Source of the DNA: Betaproteobacteria bacterium
Lineage (GTDB): Bacteria > Pseudomonadota > Gammaproteobacteria > Burkholderiales > CAIKXV01
Direction of reading: 5' to 3'
DNA: 47,335 nt
NCBI GenBank assembly: GCA_021298815.1
Contig: JAJTHE010000071.1
Coordinates: 1-47,335, forward strand
Shown: piece by piece, positions 26,368-34,259 of the stretch
How the letters are laid out: each line of letters begins with the position of its first letter
Numbering within the stretch: position 1 is the first letter of the stretch
Translations under genes and position numbers: made by a program
Notes under the pieces: model-generated
Databases searched by the model: none
Told to the model about the DNA's origin: nothing
What the model saw: only the letters and a program-made list of their open reading frames with translations

Positions 26368-27212
26368 CAGGGGTTCCTCTGTTCGGATTGGGTGGGGCGC
26401 GGGTCTGGGTGGGGGTCTGGGTGGGGGTCTGGGTGGGGGTCTGGGTGGGGGTCTGGGTGGGACTCGAAGCGGGATGCCGGAAGCAGGGCCGAAAGCGCGC
26501 CGGCTTCCAGCAGCGACGCGATGAGTGCCGGCACTGCCGCCCCGGGTTCCGCATCGAGCGCGGCCAGCGTGGCCTCGCCCAGGCTTGCACCGGTCGCACA
26601 CGCGTCCATGAAGGCGATGCCTGCCGGGCCGAGCGGTCGGTACAGCACGACCTCCTGCGGCCGGGTGACCAGCGTGCCCTCGGGCTGCCATTCGATCTGT
26701 GCCTCGTCCACGTGTTCGGCACGGTTGCGCGACCAGATCGTGTGTGCGGGGCTGTGCTCGCACCAGCACCAGCGCGCCGATGGGTGCGGCTGCACCCGCA
26801 CGTCGAGCATCGCGGACGGATCGATCGCGGCGAACCGGGAGGCATCCATCGGCTCGGCATCTGCGGCCATGTGCGCTTCGATCCACAGGCGGTCGAGCCT
26901 GGCCACGTCGGGCAGCCACGGCAGGCTGGCCGCGGGTTCGAACGCCGCCAGGAAGTCGGGGAAGGTTGAACCATAGTCGAGCAGCATGGGCCCGGCCGGC
27001 AGCGCACCGTGCACATACCGGGTCGCCGCGGCGCGCATCCATTCTTCGCCGACCAGACGGGTGACCGCGGGGAAGTTCGCTTCCAGTGCGTCGACGCAGG
27101 CCTTCATCAGGGTGTTGCGGTAGACCGCGAACCCGGGCATCGCGGCGAGCGGTGCGTCGTCTGCCAGCAACGCCGCCGCGAAGCCACGCTGGTACTCGGC
27201 AAGCGTGGTCAC
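26367..27212 (-). CDS. bufC: DUF2063 (HvfC/BufC) partner protein of the MNIO enzyme
   Basis: 281 aa. The start is GTG 27212, overlapping the bufB stop (GTGA). The N-terminal DUF2063 region reads [43 protein letters not shown], which is diagnostic of HvfC/BufC proteins that assist DUF692 enzymes in peptide modification. The middle contains a Cys/Trp/His stretch ([11 protein letters not shown]). The extreme C-terminus is an (HPDP)n repeat encoded by five exact 12-bp units, not an expected part of the family and possibly metal-binding. Confidence 0.9.
   Translation of the reverse strand: MTTLAEYQRGFAAALLADDAPLAAMPGFAVYRNTLMKACVDALEANFPAVTRLVGEEWMRAAATRYVHGALPAGPMLLDYGSTFPDFLAAFEPAASLPWLPDVARLDRLWIEAHMAADAEPMDASRFAAIDPSAMLDVRVQPHPSARWCWCEHSPAHTIWSRNRAEHVDEAQIEWQPEGTLVTRPQEVVLYRPLGPAGIAFMDACATGASLGEATLAALDAEPGAAVPALIASLLEAGALSALLPASRFESHPDPHPDPHPDPHPDPHPDPRPTQSEQRNP
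26401..26460. repeat. Five-copy 12-bp tandem repeat encoding His-Pro-Asp-Pro
   Basis: Five perfect copies of GGGTCTGGGTGG on the plus strand encode an HPDP repeat at the BufC C-terminus. The unit is a multiple of three, so slippage keeps the frame. The plus strand is a regular series of G-runs able to form a G-quadruplex, just upstream of the bufD start on the opposite strand. Confidence 0.95.
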
Positions 27213-28087
27213 GCTACCGCCCGCAGCGGGTTCTGCGTCCGGGGGACGCCCGCGCACGCGCGCAACAGGCGATCGGCGCGGGCACGTTCGTCGAGCAGTG
27301 TGTCGAACGACGGCACGTTGCCATCGCGCTCGACCAGCGTCGGCCGCGGCCCGATGCGCTCGATCAGGCGCTCGTACAACGCCCAGACGGCGGGCGCGAC
27401 TGGCGCATCGTGGCTGTCCACCAGCAGCGCGGCGCCCAGCGCAGGATCGGTGCTGTGGCCGGCCAGGTGCAGCTCCGCGATCGGCGCGGCCGGCACGGCG
27501 TCGATCCATGCCCCGGCGTCGAAGCCGAGGTTGTTCGCGCTCACATGCACGTTGTTGACGTCGACCAGCAGCGCGCAACCGCTGCGTGTGGCGAGGGTGG
27601 CCAGGAACGCGACCTCGCCGAGGGCCGCGTCTTCGCCGAGTGAATGGTCCAGTGCGAGATAGTGCGACGGGTTCTCGACCGCGAGCTGCCGTTTCAGGCG
27701 ATCCTGCACGCGGCCGAGGTTGGAGACGATGCAATCAAGCGACTCGTGGGTGCGCGGCACCGGCAGCAGGTCGGGCAAGTGGTGGCCGTCGCAACGGTTC
27801 CATGCCAGGTGTCCGGACACCAGTGCCGGTTCGAACCGATCGACCAGTCGCGCGAGGCGGTCGAGGAAGGCGGGGTCCGGTCCGTCGGTTCCGGCCAGCG
27901 ACAGCGCGACCGAGTGAAACGACAGTGGATGCCGGCTGCGCACGCGATCCAGCCAGGCAAGCCTCGGGCCGCCGTCGACCAGGTAGTTTTCGGGATGCAC
28001 TTCGAACCAGAGGCCCGCGGCGGCGCACTCGGCGGCTTCGGAATAGTGGACGGGCTTGAGTCCCAGCCCGGCTGTGAGCGGATGCAT
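27209..28087 (-). CDS. bufB: DUF692 multinuclear non-haem iron oxidative enzyme (MNIO), bufferin maturase
   Basis: 292 aa TIM-barrel enzyme. Metal-ligand motifs of the family are present in order: [61 protein letters not shown] and [13 protein letters not shown] enzymes oxidatively rearrange cysteines in precursor peptides, and BufB converts bufferin cysteines to thiooxazole groups that bind copper. The precursor BufA is 136 nt upstream on the same strand and bufC overlaps downstream. All expected residues appear intact. Confidence 0.95.
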   Translation of the reverse strand: MHPLTAGLGLKPVHYSEAAECAAAGLWFEVHPENYLVDGGPRLAWLDRVRSRHPLSFHSVALSLAGTDGPDPAFLDRLARLVDRFEPALVSGHLAWNRCDGHHLPDLLPVPRTHESLDCIVSNLGRVQDRLKRQLAVENPSHYLALDHSLGEDAALGEVAFLATLATRSGCALLVDVNNVHVSANNLGFDAGAWIDAVPAAPIAELHLAGHSTDPALGAALLVDSHDAPVAPAVWALYERLIERIGPRPTLVERDGNVPSFDTLLDERARADRLLRACAGVPRTQNPLRAVA

Positions 28088-28168
28088 GTCGGTTCCAGTC
28101 CGGTGCTGTGCGGTGCGGCTGCTTGCTCCGGCACCAGGCTTCGGCCGCGCGTTGCGGGAGGGCGGCGG

Positions 28169-28184
28169 CCCCGGGAGCCCGGGG
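28169..28184. terminator. bufA-bufB intergenic hairpin
   Basis: CCCCGG-GAGC-CCGGGG, a 6-bp GC stem with a tetraloop, lies 40 nt after the bufA stop. There is no T-run. It could attenuate transcription or protect the short bufA message, letting the precursor exceed the enzyme in amount. Confidence 0.45.
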
Positions 28185-28223
28185 TCGAGCCACGCAGCGC
28201 GCGGCCGGCTGGCGCGCCCGGAC

Positions 28224-28505
28224 CTAGATGGGCTTCAGCGAACCGACGCCGGTCGGCGTCTTGATCGTCGTGCAGGTGCCCTTGGCGACATACTTCCAGG
28301 CATTGCCCTGGTAGTTCACCTTGGAAGTGCCGGCGCAGCTGGTGCCGGCACCGGCTGCACAGTCGTTCTGGCCGGCGAGCGAGATGCCGTAGCACTTCTC
28401 GCGCTCGCCCTTGATCGATGCGCCCTTGTCCTGTGCGATGGCGGCGCCCGATGCGATCGATGCGACGGCGAGGATCACGGTGGCGAGTTTCTGGCGGTCG
28501 TTCAT
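28224..28505 (-). CDS. bufA: Bufferin precursor peptide (DUF2282)
   Basis: 93 aa from ATG 28505, with a strong AAGGAGC. A Sec signal peptide (residues 1-24, [17 protein letters not shown]) sends it to the periplasm. The mature part has the DUF2282 signature [16 protein letters not shown] and then AAGAGTSC. The four cysteines are Cys38, Cys49, Cys57 and Cys78, the expected sites of modification or pairing. Described bufferins bind copper and buffer it in the periplasm. An exact SigF-type promoter (-35 at 28588-28593, -10 at 28568-28571) lies upstream. Confidence 0.95.
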   Translation of the reverse strand: MNDRQKLATVILAVASIASGAAIAQDKGASIKGEREKCYGISLAGQNDCAAGAGTSCAGTSKVNYQGNAWKYVAKGTCTTIKTPTGVGSLKPI

Positions 28506-28567
28506 TGTCAAGCTCCTTGGGTTCGTGGTATCGAACGGGGCGGAACTGCCCGCGGTCCGACGGTGTA

Positions 28568-28593
28568 TTCGCGGCAGCACCCCATCCGGTTAC
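28568..28593 (-). promoter_or_regulatory. SigF-type promoter of the bufABCD operon
   Basis: Read on the minus strand it is GTAACC, 16 nt, CGAA. This matches the ECF sigma-F promoter form known from Caulobacter. The -10 element lies 63 nt upstream of the bufA ATG. The spacing is identical to the divergent sigF promoter. Confidence 0.8.
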
Positions 28594-28637
28594 AGCTGGC
28601 AGCAAGACCGGTCGAAAAATATTTCTTTCCAGTTGCC

Positions 28638-28663
28638 GTAACCGCGTCGTCTTTCCGACCGAA
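28638..28663 (+). promoter_or_regulatory. SigF-type autoregulatory promoter of sigF-nrsF
   Basis: GTAACC at 28638-28643, 16 nt, CGAA at 28660-28663. The -10 ends 23 nt before the TTG start of sigF, leaving a very short leader. It is back to back with the bufA promoter, 44 nt between the two -35 elements. Confidence 0.8.
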
Positions 28664-28686
28664 CTAGTGGTGTATCCAGACTCCCC

Positions 28687-29247
28687 TTGACGCCGATCCA
28701 GAACGCCCGCGAAGCGCGACTGCAGGAACTGATGGTCGCGGCCCAGCTTGGCGACAGCGCCGCCTATGCCGCATTCCTGCGAGAGCTGTCGCCACTGCTG
28801 CGCGGCTTCTACCGTCGGCGACTGTTCAACCTGCAGGACGACATCGAGGACCTCGTGCAGGAAACACTGCTCGCCGTGCACAACAAGCGGCATACGTACG
28901 ATGCTTCGCAGCCGGTCACGAGCTGGCTGTATGCCATCGCGCGCTACAAGCTGGTCGACCTGCTGCGCTCGCGCGCCGGGCGCGAGGCGCTGCACGAGCC
29001 GCTCGACGAAGGGCATGAAGAACTGTTCACCGACCCCGCACCGGACGCCGACGAAGCACGCCGCGACCTCGGCGTGCTGCTGCAGCAGTTGCCGGACAAG
29101 CAGCGGCTGCCGATCGAATACGTGAAGCTGCAGGGCTTGTCCGTCCGGGAGGCGGCCCAGCGCAGCGGCCTGTCGGAATCGGCGGTGAAGATCGGCGTGT
29201 TCCGCGGCCTGCGCGTGCTGGCCGAGCGCATCCGGGGTGAACGATGA
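28687..29247 (+). CDS. sigF: ECF sigma factor, SigF type
   Basis: 186 aa with sigma region 2 (residues about 35-100: FYRRRLFNLQDDIEDLVQETLLAVH, TSWLYAIARYKLVDLLRS) and region 4 (about 130-180: LQQLPDKQRLPIEYVKLQGLSVREAAQRSGLSESAVKI). The start is TTG 28687, with no clear Shine-Dalgarno and a leader of about 15-20 nt, close to leaderless. The next in-frame ATG (28732) would remove the first helix. It overlaps nrsF by 4 nt. In Caulobacter the SigF-NrsF pair drives bufferin operons under metal stress, and the shared promoter motif here supports the same wiring. Confidence 0.92.
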   Translation: MTPIQNAREARLQELMVAAQLGDSAAYAAFLRELSPLLRGFYRRRLFNLQDDIEDLVQETLLAVHNKRHTYDASQPVTSWLYAIARYKLVDLLRSRAGREALHEPLDEGHEELFTDPAPDADEARRDLGVLLQQLPDKQRLPIEYVKLQGLSVREAAQRSGLSESAVKIGVFRGLRVLAERIRGER

Positions 29248-29885
29248 ACACAGACCAGTTGATCGCTGCCTTGTCCAACGGTGTCGAGCCGGTCGATCCC
29301 GGCGCTGCGCGCCGGAACCTGATGCTGGCGGCGGCAGCCGGCTTCGTTGCGGGCCTGCCCCTGCTGCTGACGCTGCTCGGCATCAACCCGCGGCTCGCAC
29401 AGGCCGCACTTCTGCCGATGTTCTGGGTGAAGCTCGCCTTCGTGGGCGGGCTCGCTGCCGCGGGCTGGTGGACGGTATTCCGACTGTCGCGGCCCGGTGC
29501 CGCCCTCGGCGCCCCGGCGCTCGCGCTGGCGGCGCCGGTACTGGTGATGGGCGCGCTGGCGCTGGCCGCGATGCTGCTGGCGCAGGCAGACCAGCGGCTG
29601 GCATTGCTCCTGGGTTCGAGCTGGACGGTCTGCCCATGGCGCATCGCGGTGCTGGCGATGCCCGCGTTCGTGCTGATGCTGTGGGCGGTGAAGGGACTCG
29701 CACCGACGCGGCTGCGCCTGGCGGGTGCCGGGGCTGGCATGCTTGCCGGTGCCATCGGGGCGCTGGTCTATCTCCTGTACTGTCCCGAGATGGCGCCGCC
29801 CTTCCTGCTGGTCTGGTACACGCTCGGCATGCTTCTGCCCGCCGCGTTGGGCGCGCTGGTCGGGCCCAGGGTGCTGCGCTGGTAA
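29244..29885 (+). CDS. nrsF: NrsF-type anti-sigma factor (DUF1109)
   Basis: 213 aa, six predicted membrane helices and an N-terminal cytoplasmic segment (MNTDQLIAALSNGVEPVDPG) that should hold SigF. Two conserved cysteines, Cys130 in SSWTVCPWRI and Cys180 in YLLYCPEMAP, match the Cys131/Cys181 pair needed for metal sensing in Caulobacter NrsF. It overlaps the sigF stop (ATGA), giving 1:1 coupling. Predicted to sequester SigF at the membrane until metal reaches the cysteines. Confidence 0.93.
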   Translation: MNTDQLIAALSNGVEPVDPGAARRNLMLAAAAGFVAGLPLLLTLLGINPRLAQAALLPMFWVKLAFVGGLAAAGWWTVFRLSRPGAALGAPALALAAPVLVMGALALAAMLLAQADQRLALLLGSSWTVCPWRIAVLAMPAFVLMLWAVKGLAPTRLRLAGAGAGMLAGAIGALVYLLYCPEMAPPFLLVWYTLGMLLPAALGALVGPRVLRW

Positions 29886-29993
29886 CCGAACGGCGCAGAC
29901 AGGCGACACGCGTAGTGCCGGACGCCCTTCGAGGGTTTGATCACGGCGATCGCCTCTGCTACCGTTCGTCCACGGCATGTGCCGTACTTCTGG

Positions 29994-30007
29994 AAAGGAG
30001 GTGATCC
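29994..30007 (+). promoter_or_regulatory. Extended Shine-Dalgarno, perfect 14-nt complement of the 16S rRNA 3' end
   Basis: AAAGGAGGTGATCC is the exact reverse complement of the 16S 3' end GGATCACCTCCTTT. The GGAGG core is 7 nt from the ATG at 30009. Ordinary genes pair through 4-7 nt, so 14 nt is exceptional. It is not an rRNA gene fragment because similarity stops at this 14-mer. Confidence 0.8.
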
Positions 30008-30008
30008 G

Positions 30009-30116
30009 ATGTCTAGTCGATTGCTGCAGTTCTCCCCTGTCCTGGCCTCGGTCAAGGCAGCGGGTGTCGCGCCAGCGTTTCCCGGCGTGGCGATCAAGTC
30101 GACCGGCCGCGCGTAG
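30009..30116 (+). CDS. 35-aa small protein with extreme Shine-Dalgarno, unknown function
   Basis: The product begins MSSRLLQFSPVLASVKAAG and ends AIKSTGRA before TAG. It is mildly hydrophobic with Ala/Val/Pro and three basic residues in the C-terminal half. Beyond the amber stop the frame continues for 30 sense codons (RRFVLLDDEG, TLPLTFDFFAS) to TGA at 30207-30209. Either the gene is a true 35-mer, a leader peptide, or a 66-codon gene cut by an amber mutation. The perfect anti-16S pairing upstream argues for strong translation. I do not recognise a family. Confidence 0.55.
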   Translation: MSSRLLQFSPVLASVKAAGVAPAFPGVAIKSTGRA

Positions 30117-30301
30117 TCCCAGCGCAGATTCGTCCTCCTAGACGATGAAGGCACGTTGCCACTGACGTTCGACTTCTTCGCCTCGACGCCGGGAGCGCGT
30201 GGGTCCTGATCGTTTCCAGGGTCCTGGCGCGCAACCAGGCAGTCGAACCAGCAGTACCTGCAGCACAGCAGCACGGCAGTACAGGCGTTACTCGCAGTGG
30301 A

Positions 30302-30331
30302 CGGCCGCGGAGCGATCCGCGGCCGTTTTTT
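30302..30331 (+). terminator. Intrinsic terminator before hrpA
   Basis: A 10-bp stem CGGCCGCGGA / TCCGCGGCCG (30302-30311 with 30316-30325) closed by a stable GCGA tetraloop is followed by six T. This is a textbook rho-independent terminator on the plus strand and it ends the small-gene transcript. Confidence 0.93.
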
Positions 30332-30398
30332 CGCGGCTGTTTCGCGTCGCGGCACTACAATGGCGCGACCGTGATCGCCCGTCCGTGAGCAGCCGTCC

Positions 30399-33300
30399 TT
30401 GAGTACTCGTTTCTCCCCTGCCGACATCGCACGCCGCCGCGCGGCGCTGCCGCCGATCACCTACCCGGAAGACCTTCCGGTGTCCGGCAAGCGCGGGGAG
30501 ATCGCCGAGGCGATCCGCGCGCACCGCGTGGTGATCGTCTGTGGCGAGACCGGCTCGGGCAAGACCACCCAGCTGCCGAAGCTGTGCCTGGAACTGGGCC
30601 GGGGCGTCGAAGGCCTGATCGGCCACACCCAGCCGCGGCGGCTGGCTGCGCGCAGCGTCGCGGCGCGCATCGCGCAGGAGCTGGCCACGCCGCTGGGCAC
30701 CGTCGTCGGCTACAAGGTGCGCTTCTCCGACAAGCTGTCGCGCGACAGCCATGTGAAGCTGATGACCGACGGCATCCTGCTCGCCGAACTCGAGCATGAT
30801 CGCGACCTGCGCGCGTACGACACGCTGATCATCGACGAGGCGCACGAGCGCAGCCTGAACATCGACTTCCTGCTCGGTTTCCTGCGCGGGCTGGTGCGGC
30901 GTCGGGACGACCTGAAGGTGATCGTCACCTCGGCCACGATCGATGCGCAGCGTTTCTCGGCGTTCTTCGACGACGCACCGGTGATCGAGGTGTCCGGCCG
31001 CCTGTATCCGGTGGAAACGCGCTACCGGCCGCCGGTGGAAGCCGACGAGGACGATGCGCGCGACGAGGACCCGGCACAGCCGATCATGGATGCGGTCGAC
31101 GAGCTCGCGCGCGACCGCACCGCAGGTTCGATGGGCGGGGACATCCTGGTCTTCCTCCCCGGCGAACGCGAGATCCGCGAGACCGCCGAGGCGCTGCGCA
31201 AGCATCATCCGAAGGGCTACGAGGTCCTGCCGCTGTTCGCGCGGCTCTCGTACGAGGAACAGGAGCGGGTATTCAAGCCCGACGGCGGCCGGCGCATCGT
31301 CCTCGCCACCAACGTCGCCGAGACCTCGCTCACCGTGCCGGGCATCCGCTACGTCGTGGACACCGGCGTCGCGCGGGTCAAGCGCTACAGCTTCCGCAAC
31401 AAGGTCGAGATGCTGCAGGTCGAGCCGGTGTCGCGGGCGGCGGCCAACCAGCGCGCCGGCCGCTGCGGTCGCCTGGGGCCGGGCGTGTGCATACGCCTGT
31501 ACGACGAGCAGGGCTTCGATGCGCGTCCGGCGTTCACCGATCCGGAGATCCTGCGCACCTCGATCGCCTCGGTGATCCTGCGCATGAAGGCCCTCGGCCT
31601 GCCCGAGATCGAGGACTTCCCGTTCATCGATCCGCCGACGCCGCGCGCGGTGGCCGATGGCTACCAGCTGCTGACCGAACTGGGCGCGATCGACGAGGCG
31701 CGCGCGCTGACCCGCATCGGCCGCGAGCTCGCGCGCTTCCCGACCGATCCGCGGCTCGGGCGCATCCTGGTCGCCGCGCGCGACGGCGGTTGCCTGGCCG
31801 AGGCGCTGGTCGTGTGCTCGGTGCTCGCGGTGCAGGATCCGCGCGACCGGCCGTTCGAGCAGTCCGAGGCCGCCGATCGCGCGCATGCCGAGTTCGTCGA
31901 CGACAAGTCGGACTTCGCGACGCTGCTGGCGATCTGGAAGTTCCACGAAGACTCGCTGCAGCACAAGAAGTCCAACCGCAAGCATGCCGAGGCGATGCAG
32001 GCGCGCTTCCTGTCGCCGCGCCGGCTGCGCGAATGGCGCGACGTGCACGGCCAGCTGCATGCGACCGTTTCCGAACTCGGCTGGCGCATCAACGACGCGC
32101 CGGCAAAGGGCGACGCGCTGCACCGCGCGCTGCTCGCCGGCTTCATCGGCAACATCGGCTTCAAGCTGGAGGAGGGCGACGGCTATGCCGGCGCCCGCGG
32201 CATCCGCTTCAACGTGCATCCGTCCTCCGGCCTGCGCAAGGCGAAGCCGAAGTGGGTGGTCGGTGCCGAGCTGACCGACACCACCCGGCTCTATGCACGG
32301 CTGGTGGCGAAGGTCGAGCCCGAGGTGATCGAGCAGGTCGGCTCGGCCCTGCTCAAGCGTGAGCATTTCGATCCGCGCTTCGAGGCCGAACGCGCGATGG
32401 TGGTCGCGTACGAACGGGTGACGCTGTTCGGCCTGACGCTGGTGGCCCGGCGCAACGTGCACTACGGGCCGATCGACCCGGTGAAGGCGCGCGAGATCTT
32501 CATCCGCGAAGGGCTGGTCGATGGTGGCTGGGTGCCGAAGGGCGCGCAGGCACCGTTCCTCGAGCACAACCGGCGGCTGGTCCGCGAAGTCGAGGCGCTG
32601 GAACACAAGGCGCGGCGCAAGGACGTGCTGGTCGATCCCGAGGCGATCGCCGCGTTCTATGCCGAGCGCATCGGCGAGGGCATCCACAACGGCGCTGCCT
32701 TCGAGACCTGGCGGCGCGCGGCGGAAAAGGACGACCCGAAGCGGCTCTACCTGACCCGCGAGTACCTGATGCGGCACGCGGCCTCGTCGGTCACCGAGGA
32801 ACTCTACCCGGCGCAGGTCGAGGTCGATGCGCTGGTGCTCAAGCTCGCCTACCGGTTCGAGCCGGGGCATCCGCTCGACGGGGTCACGCTGTCGGTGCCG
32901 CTGCCGGTGCTCAACCGCATCGATCCGGGACAGTTCGACTGGCTGGTGCCGGGGATGATCCGGGACAAGGTCGCGGCCTGCCTGAAGGCCCTGCCCAAGG
33001 GCATCCGCAAGCGGCTGATCCCGGTGCCCGAGCATGTGACCCGCTTCCTCGAATGGGTCGATCGTGGCGGCGAATCGGTCGGCGCGCGCGGCGCCGGCGG
33101 ACGGCTGCCGTTCGAGCAGGCACTGGTCGCGTTCGTGAAGCGCGAGACCGGCGAGGCGTTCACGGTCGAGGCCTGGCGCGCGATCCAGCAGTCGGCGACC
33201 AGCAGCGGCGACCTGCCGCCTCACCTGCGCATGAACTATCGGGTCGTCGACGACGCCGGGCGCGAACTCGCGCTGGGCCGCGACCTGCCGGCGTTGCGGG

Positions 33301-34214
33301 CGCAGCTCGGCGAAGCGGCGCAGCTCGCGGTGAGCGAGGCGGGCAGCGAGTTCGAACGCGGCGGCATCACCACCTGGGACTTCGGCGAGCTGCCGGCCTC
33401 GATCGCGGTGACCCAGGCCGGACGCCGGCTGACCGCGCACCCGGGCATCGAGGACGAGGGCAGGAGCGTCGCGCTGCGCCTGTTCGATACCGAGCCGTCC
33501 GCGACCGCGTCGACGCGGCGCGGCGTGGTGCGGCTCATGCGCATCGAGATGAAGGAACCGATGCGCATGCTCGAGAAGCGGGTGCGCGACCAGAAGGATG
33601 CGCTGCTCGCGCTGCGCCTGGTGGCGGCGCCCGACCAGCTGGTCGAGGACGTGGTCGCCGCGGTCGCCGACCGCGCGTTCATCGGCGACGATCCGCTGCC
33701 GCGATCGAAGGCGCAGTACGAACAGCAGCGCACGCGCGCCCGCGCGCGCGTGCCGGCCGTGGCCGATGGCGCGCTGCGGCTGTTCGGGCAGGTCGCGCAG
33801 GCCTATGCGAAGGTCGCGCCGCCGCTGGCATCGCCCCCGCCGGCGCTGGCGCGGATCGCCGCGGACATGCGTGTGCAGCTCTCGCGCCTGGTGCGCCCCG
33901 GCTTCATGCAGGGCACGCCCTGGGAACAGCTGCCGCACCTGCCGCGCTACCTCAAGGCGATGGAACTGCGGCTGGCGAAGTATCCTGGCAATCCCGACCG
34001 CGACCGACGCCATGCGGAGGCCATCGCGGGCCTCGCCCGGCGCATCGAGCGCCGGCTGGAAGAGCGGCTTGCGGCCGGCGAACCCGACCCGGCGGCCGAG
34101 GCGCTGCGCTGGCAGGTGGAGGAACTCCGGGTGTCGCTTTTCGCGCAGGAGCTGCGCACGCCTGCACCGGTTTCGATCAAGCGCCTGCAGAAGGCGTGGG
34201 AGGAACTGCCTTGA
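30399..34214 (+). CDS. hrpA: ATP-dependent RNA helicase HrpA
   Basis: 1271 aa DEAH-box helicase (E. coli HrpA is 1300 aa). Walker A GETGSGKTTQ at about residues 49-58, DEAH at 146-149, SATIDAQRF, and the motif VI stretch NQRAGRCGRLGPG. The helicase core is followed by HA2/ratchet and OB-fold regions and the long HrpA-specific C-terminal domain (DUF3418-like: RIEMKEPMRMLEKRVRDQKDALLALR). HrpA rescues stalled ribosomes and remodels mRNA. The start is TTG 30399; other upstream starts are out of frame. Ends 45 nt before the stop of the convergent hybrid kinase gene. Confidence 0.96.
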   Translation: MSTRFSPADIARRRAALPPITYPEDLPVSGKRGEIAEAIRAHRVVIVCGETGSGKTTQLPKLCLELGRGVEGLIGHTQPRRLAARSVAARIAQELATPLGTVVGYKVRFSDKLSRDSHVKLMTDGILLAELEHDRDLRAYDTLIIDEAHERSLNIDFLLGFLRGLVRRRDDLKVIVTSATIDAQRFSAFFDDAPVIEVSGRLYPVETRYRPPVEADEDDARDEDPAQPIMDAVDELARDRTAGSMGGDILVFLPGEREIRETAEALRKHHPKGYEVLPLFARLSYEEQERVFKPDGGRRIVLATNVAETSLTVPGIRYVVDTGVARVKRYSFRNKVEMLQVEPVSRAAANQRAGRCGRLGPGVCIRLYDEQGFDARPAFTDPEILRTSIASVILRMKALGLPEIEDFPFIDPPTPRAVADGYQLLTELGAIDEARALTRIGRELARFPTDPRLGRILVAARDGGCLAEALVVCSVLAVQDPRDRPFEQSEAADRAHAEFVDDKSDFATLLAIWKFHEDSLQHKKSNRKHAEAMQARFLSPRRLREWRDVHGQLHATVSELGWRINDAPAKGDALHRALLAGFIGNIGFKLEEGDGYAGARGIRFNVHPSSGLRKAKPKWVVGAELTDTTRLYARLVAKVEPEVIEQVGSALLKREHFDPRFEAERAMVVAYERVTLFGLTLVARRNVHYGPIDPVKAREIFIREGLVDGGWVPKGAQAPFLEHNRRLVREVEALEHKARRKDVLVDPEAIAAFYAERIGEGIHNGAAFETWRRAAEKDDPKRLYLTREYLMRHAASSVTEELYPAQVEVDALVLKLAYRFEPGHPLDGVTLSVPLPVLNRIDPGQFDWLVPGMIRDKVAACLKALPKGIRKRLIPVPEHVTRFLEWVDRGGESVGARGAGGRLPFEQALVAFVKRETGEAFTVEAWRAIQQSATSSGDLPPHLRMNYRVVDDAGRELALGRDLPALRAQLGEAAQLAVSEAGSEFERGGITTWDFGELPASIAVTQAGRRLTAHPGIEDEGRSVALRLFDTEPSATASTRRGVVRLMRIEMKEPMRMLEKRVRDQKDALLALRLVAAPDQLVEDVVAAVADRAFIGDDPLPRSKAQYEQQRTRARARVPAVADGALRLFGQVAQAYAKVAPPLASPPPALARIAADMRVQLSRLVRPGFMQGTPWEQLPHLPRYLKAMELRLAKYPGNPDRDRRHAEAIAGLARRIERRLEERLAAGEPDPAAEALRWQVEELRVSLFAQELRTPAPVSIKRLQKAWEELP

Positions 34215-34259
34215 GCGAAGGTCCGTCCGACGGCGGGCTGCCAGCCGCGGTCGGACGCG

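Larger units (their letters stand above)
29886..30398 (+). other. Intergenic transcript region carrying a small gene and terminator
   Basis: 513 nt between nrsF and hrpA. The leader shows short hairpins (CCCTTCGAGGG near 29922, palindrome GGCGATCGCC near 29945, ACGGC-ATGT-GCCGT near 29972) just before the Shine-Dalgarno of a 35-codon gene. After that gene the same frame stays open to 30209. A CCTCCT at 30134-30139 could pair with the AGGAGG upstream of the gene. An intrinsic terminator closes the region, so a transcript of about 350-400 nt, separate from hrpA, is likely. No promoter could be fixed. Confidence 0.5.

Noticed and set aside
26401..26460. Possible CRISPR-like repeat array
   Set aside because: Units are 12 bp with no spacers and lie inside a coding frame; it is a coding minisatellite.
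29994..30007. Possible 16S rRNA gene fragment
   Set aside because: Only the 14-mer matches the rRNA end, and it is on the complementary sense directly before an ATG; surrounding bases are not rRNA.
30288..34013. 1241-codon minus-strand frame opposite hrpA
   Set aside because: Mirror of the HrpA reading frame with low-complexity Arg/His/Leu content; HrpA motifs are unmistakable on the plus strand.
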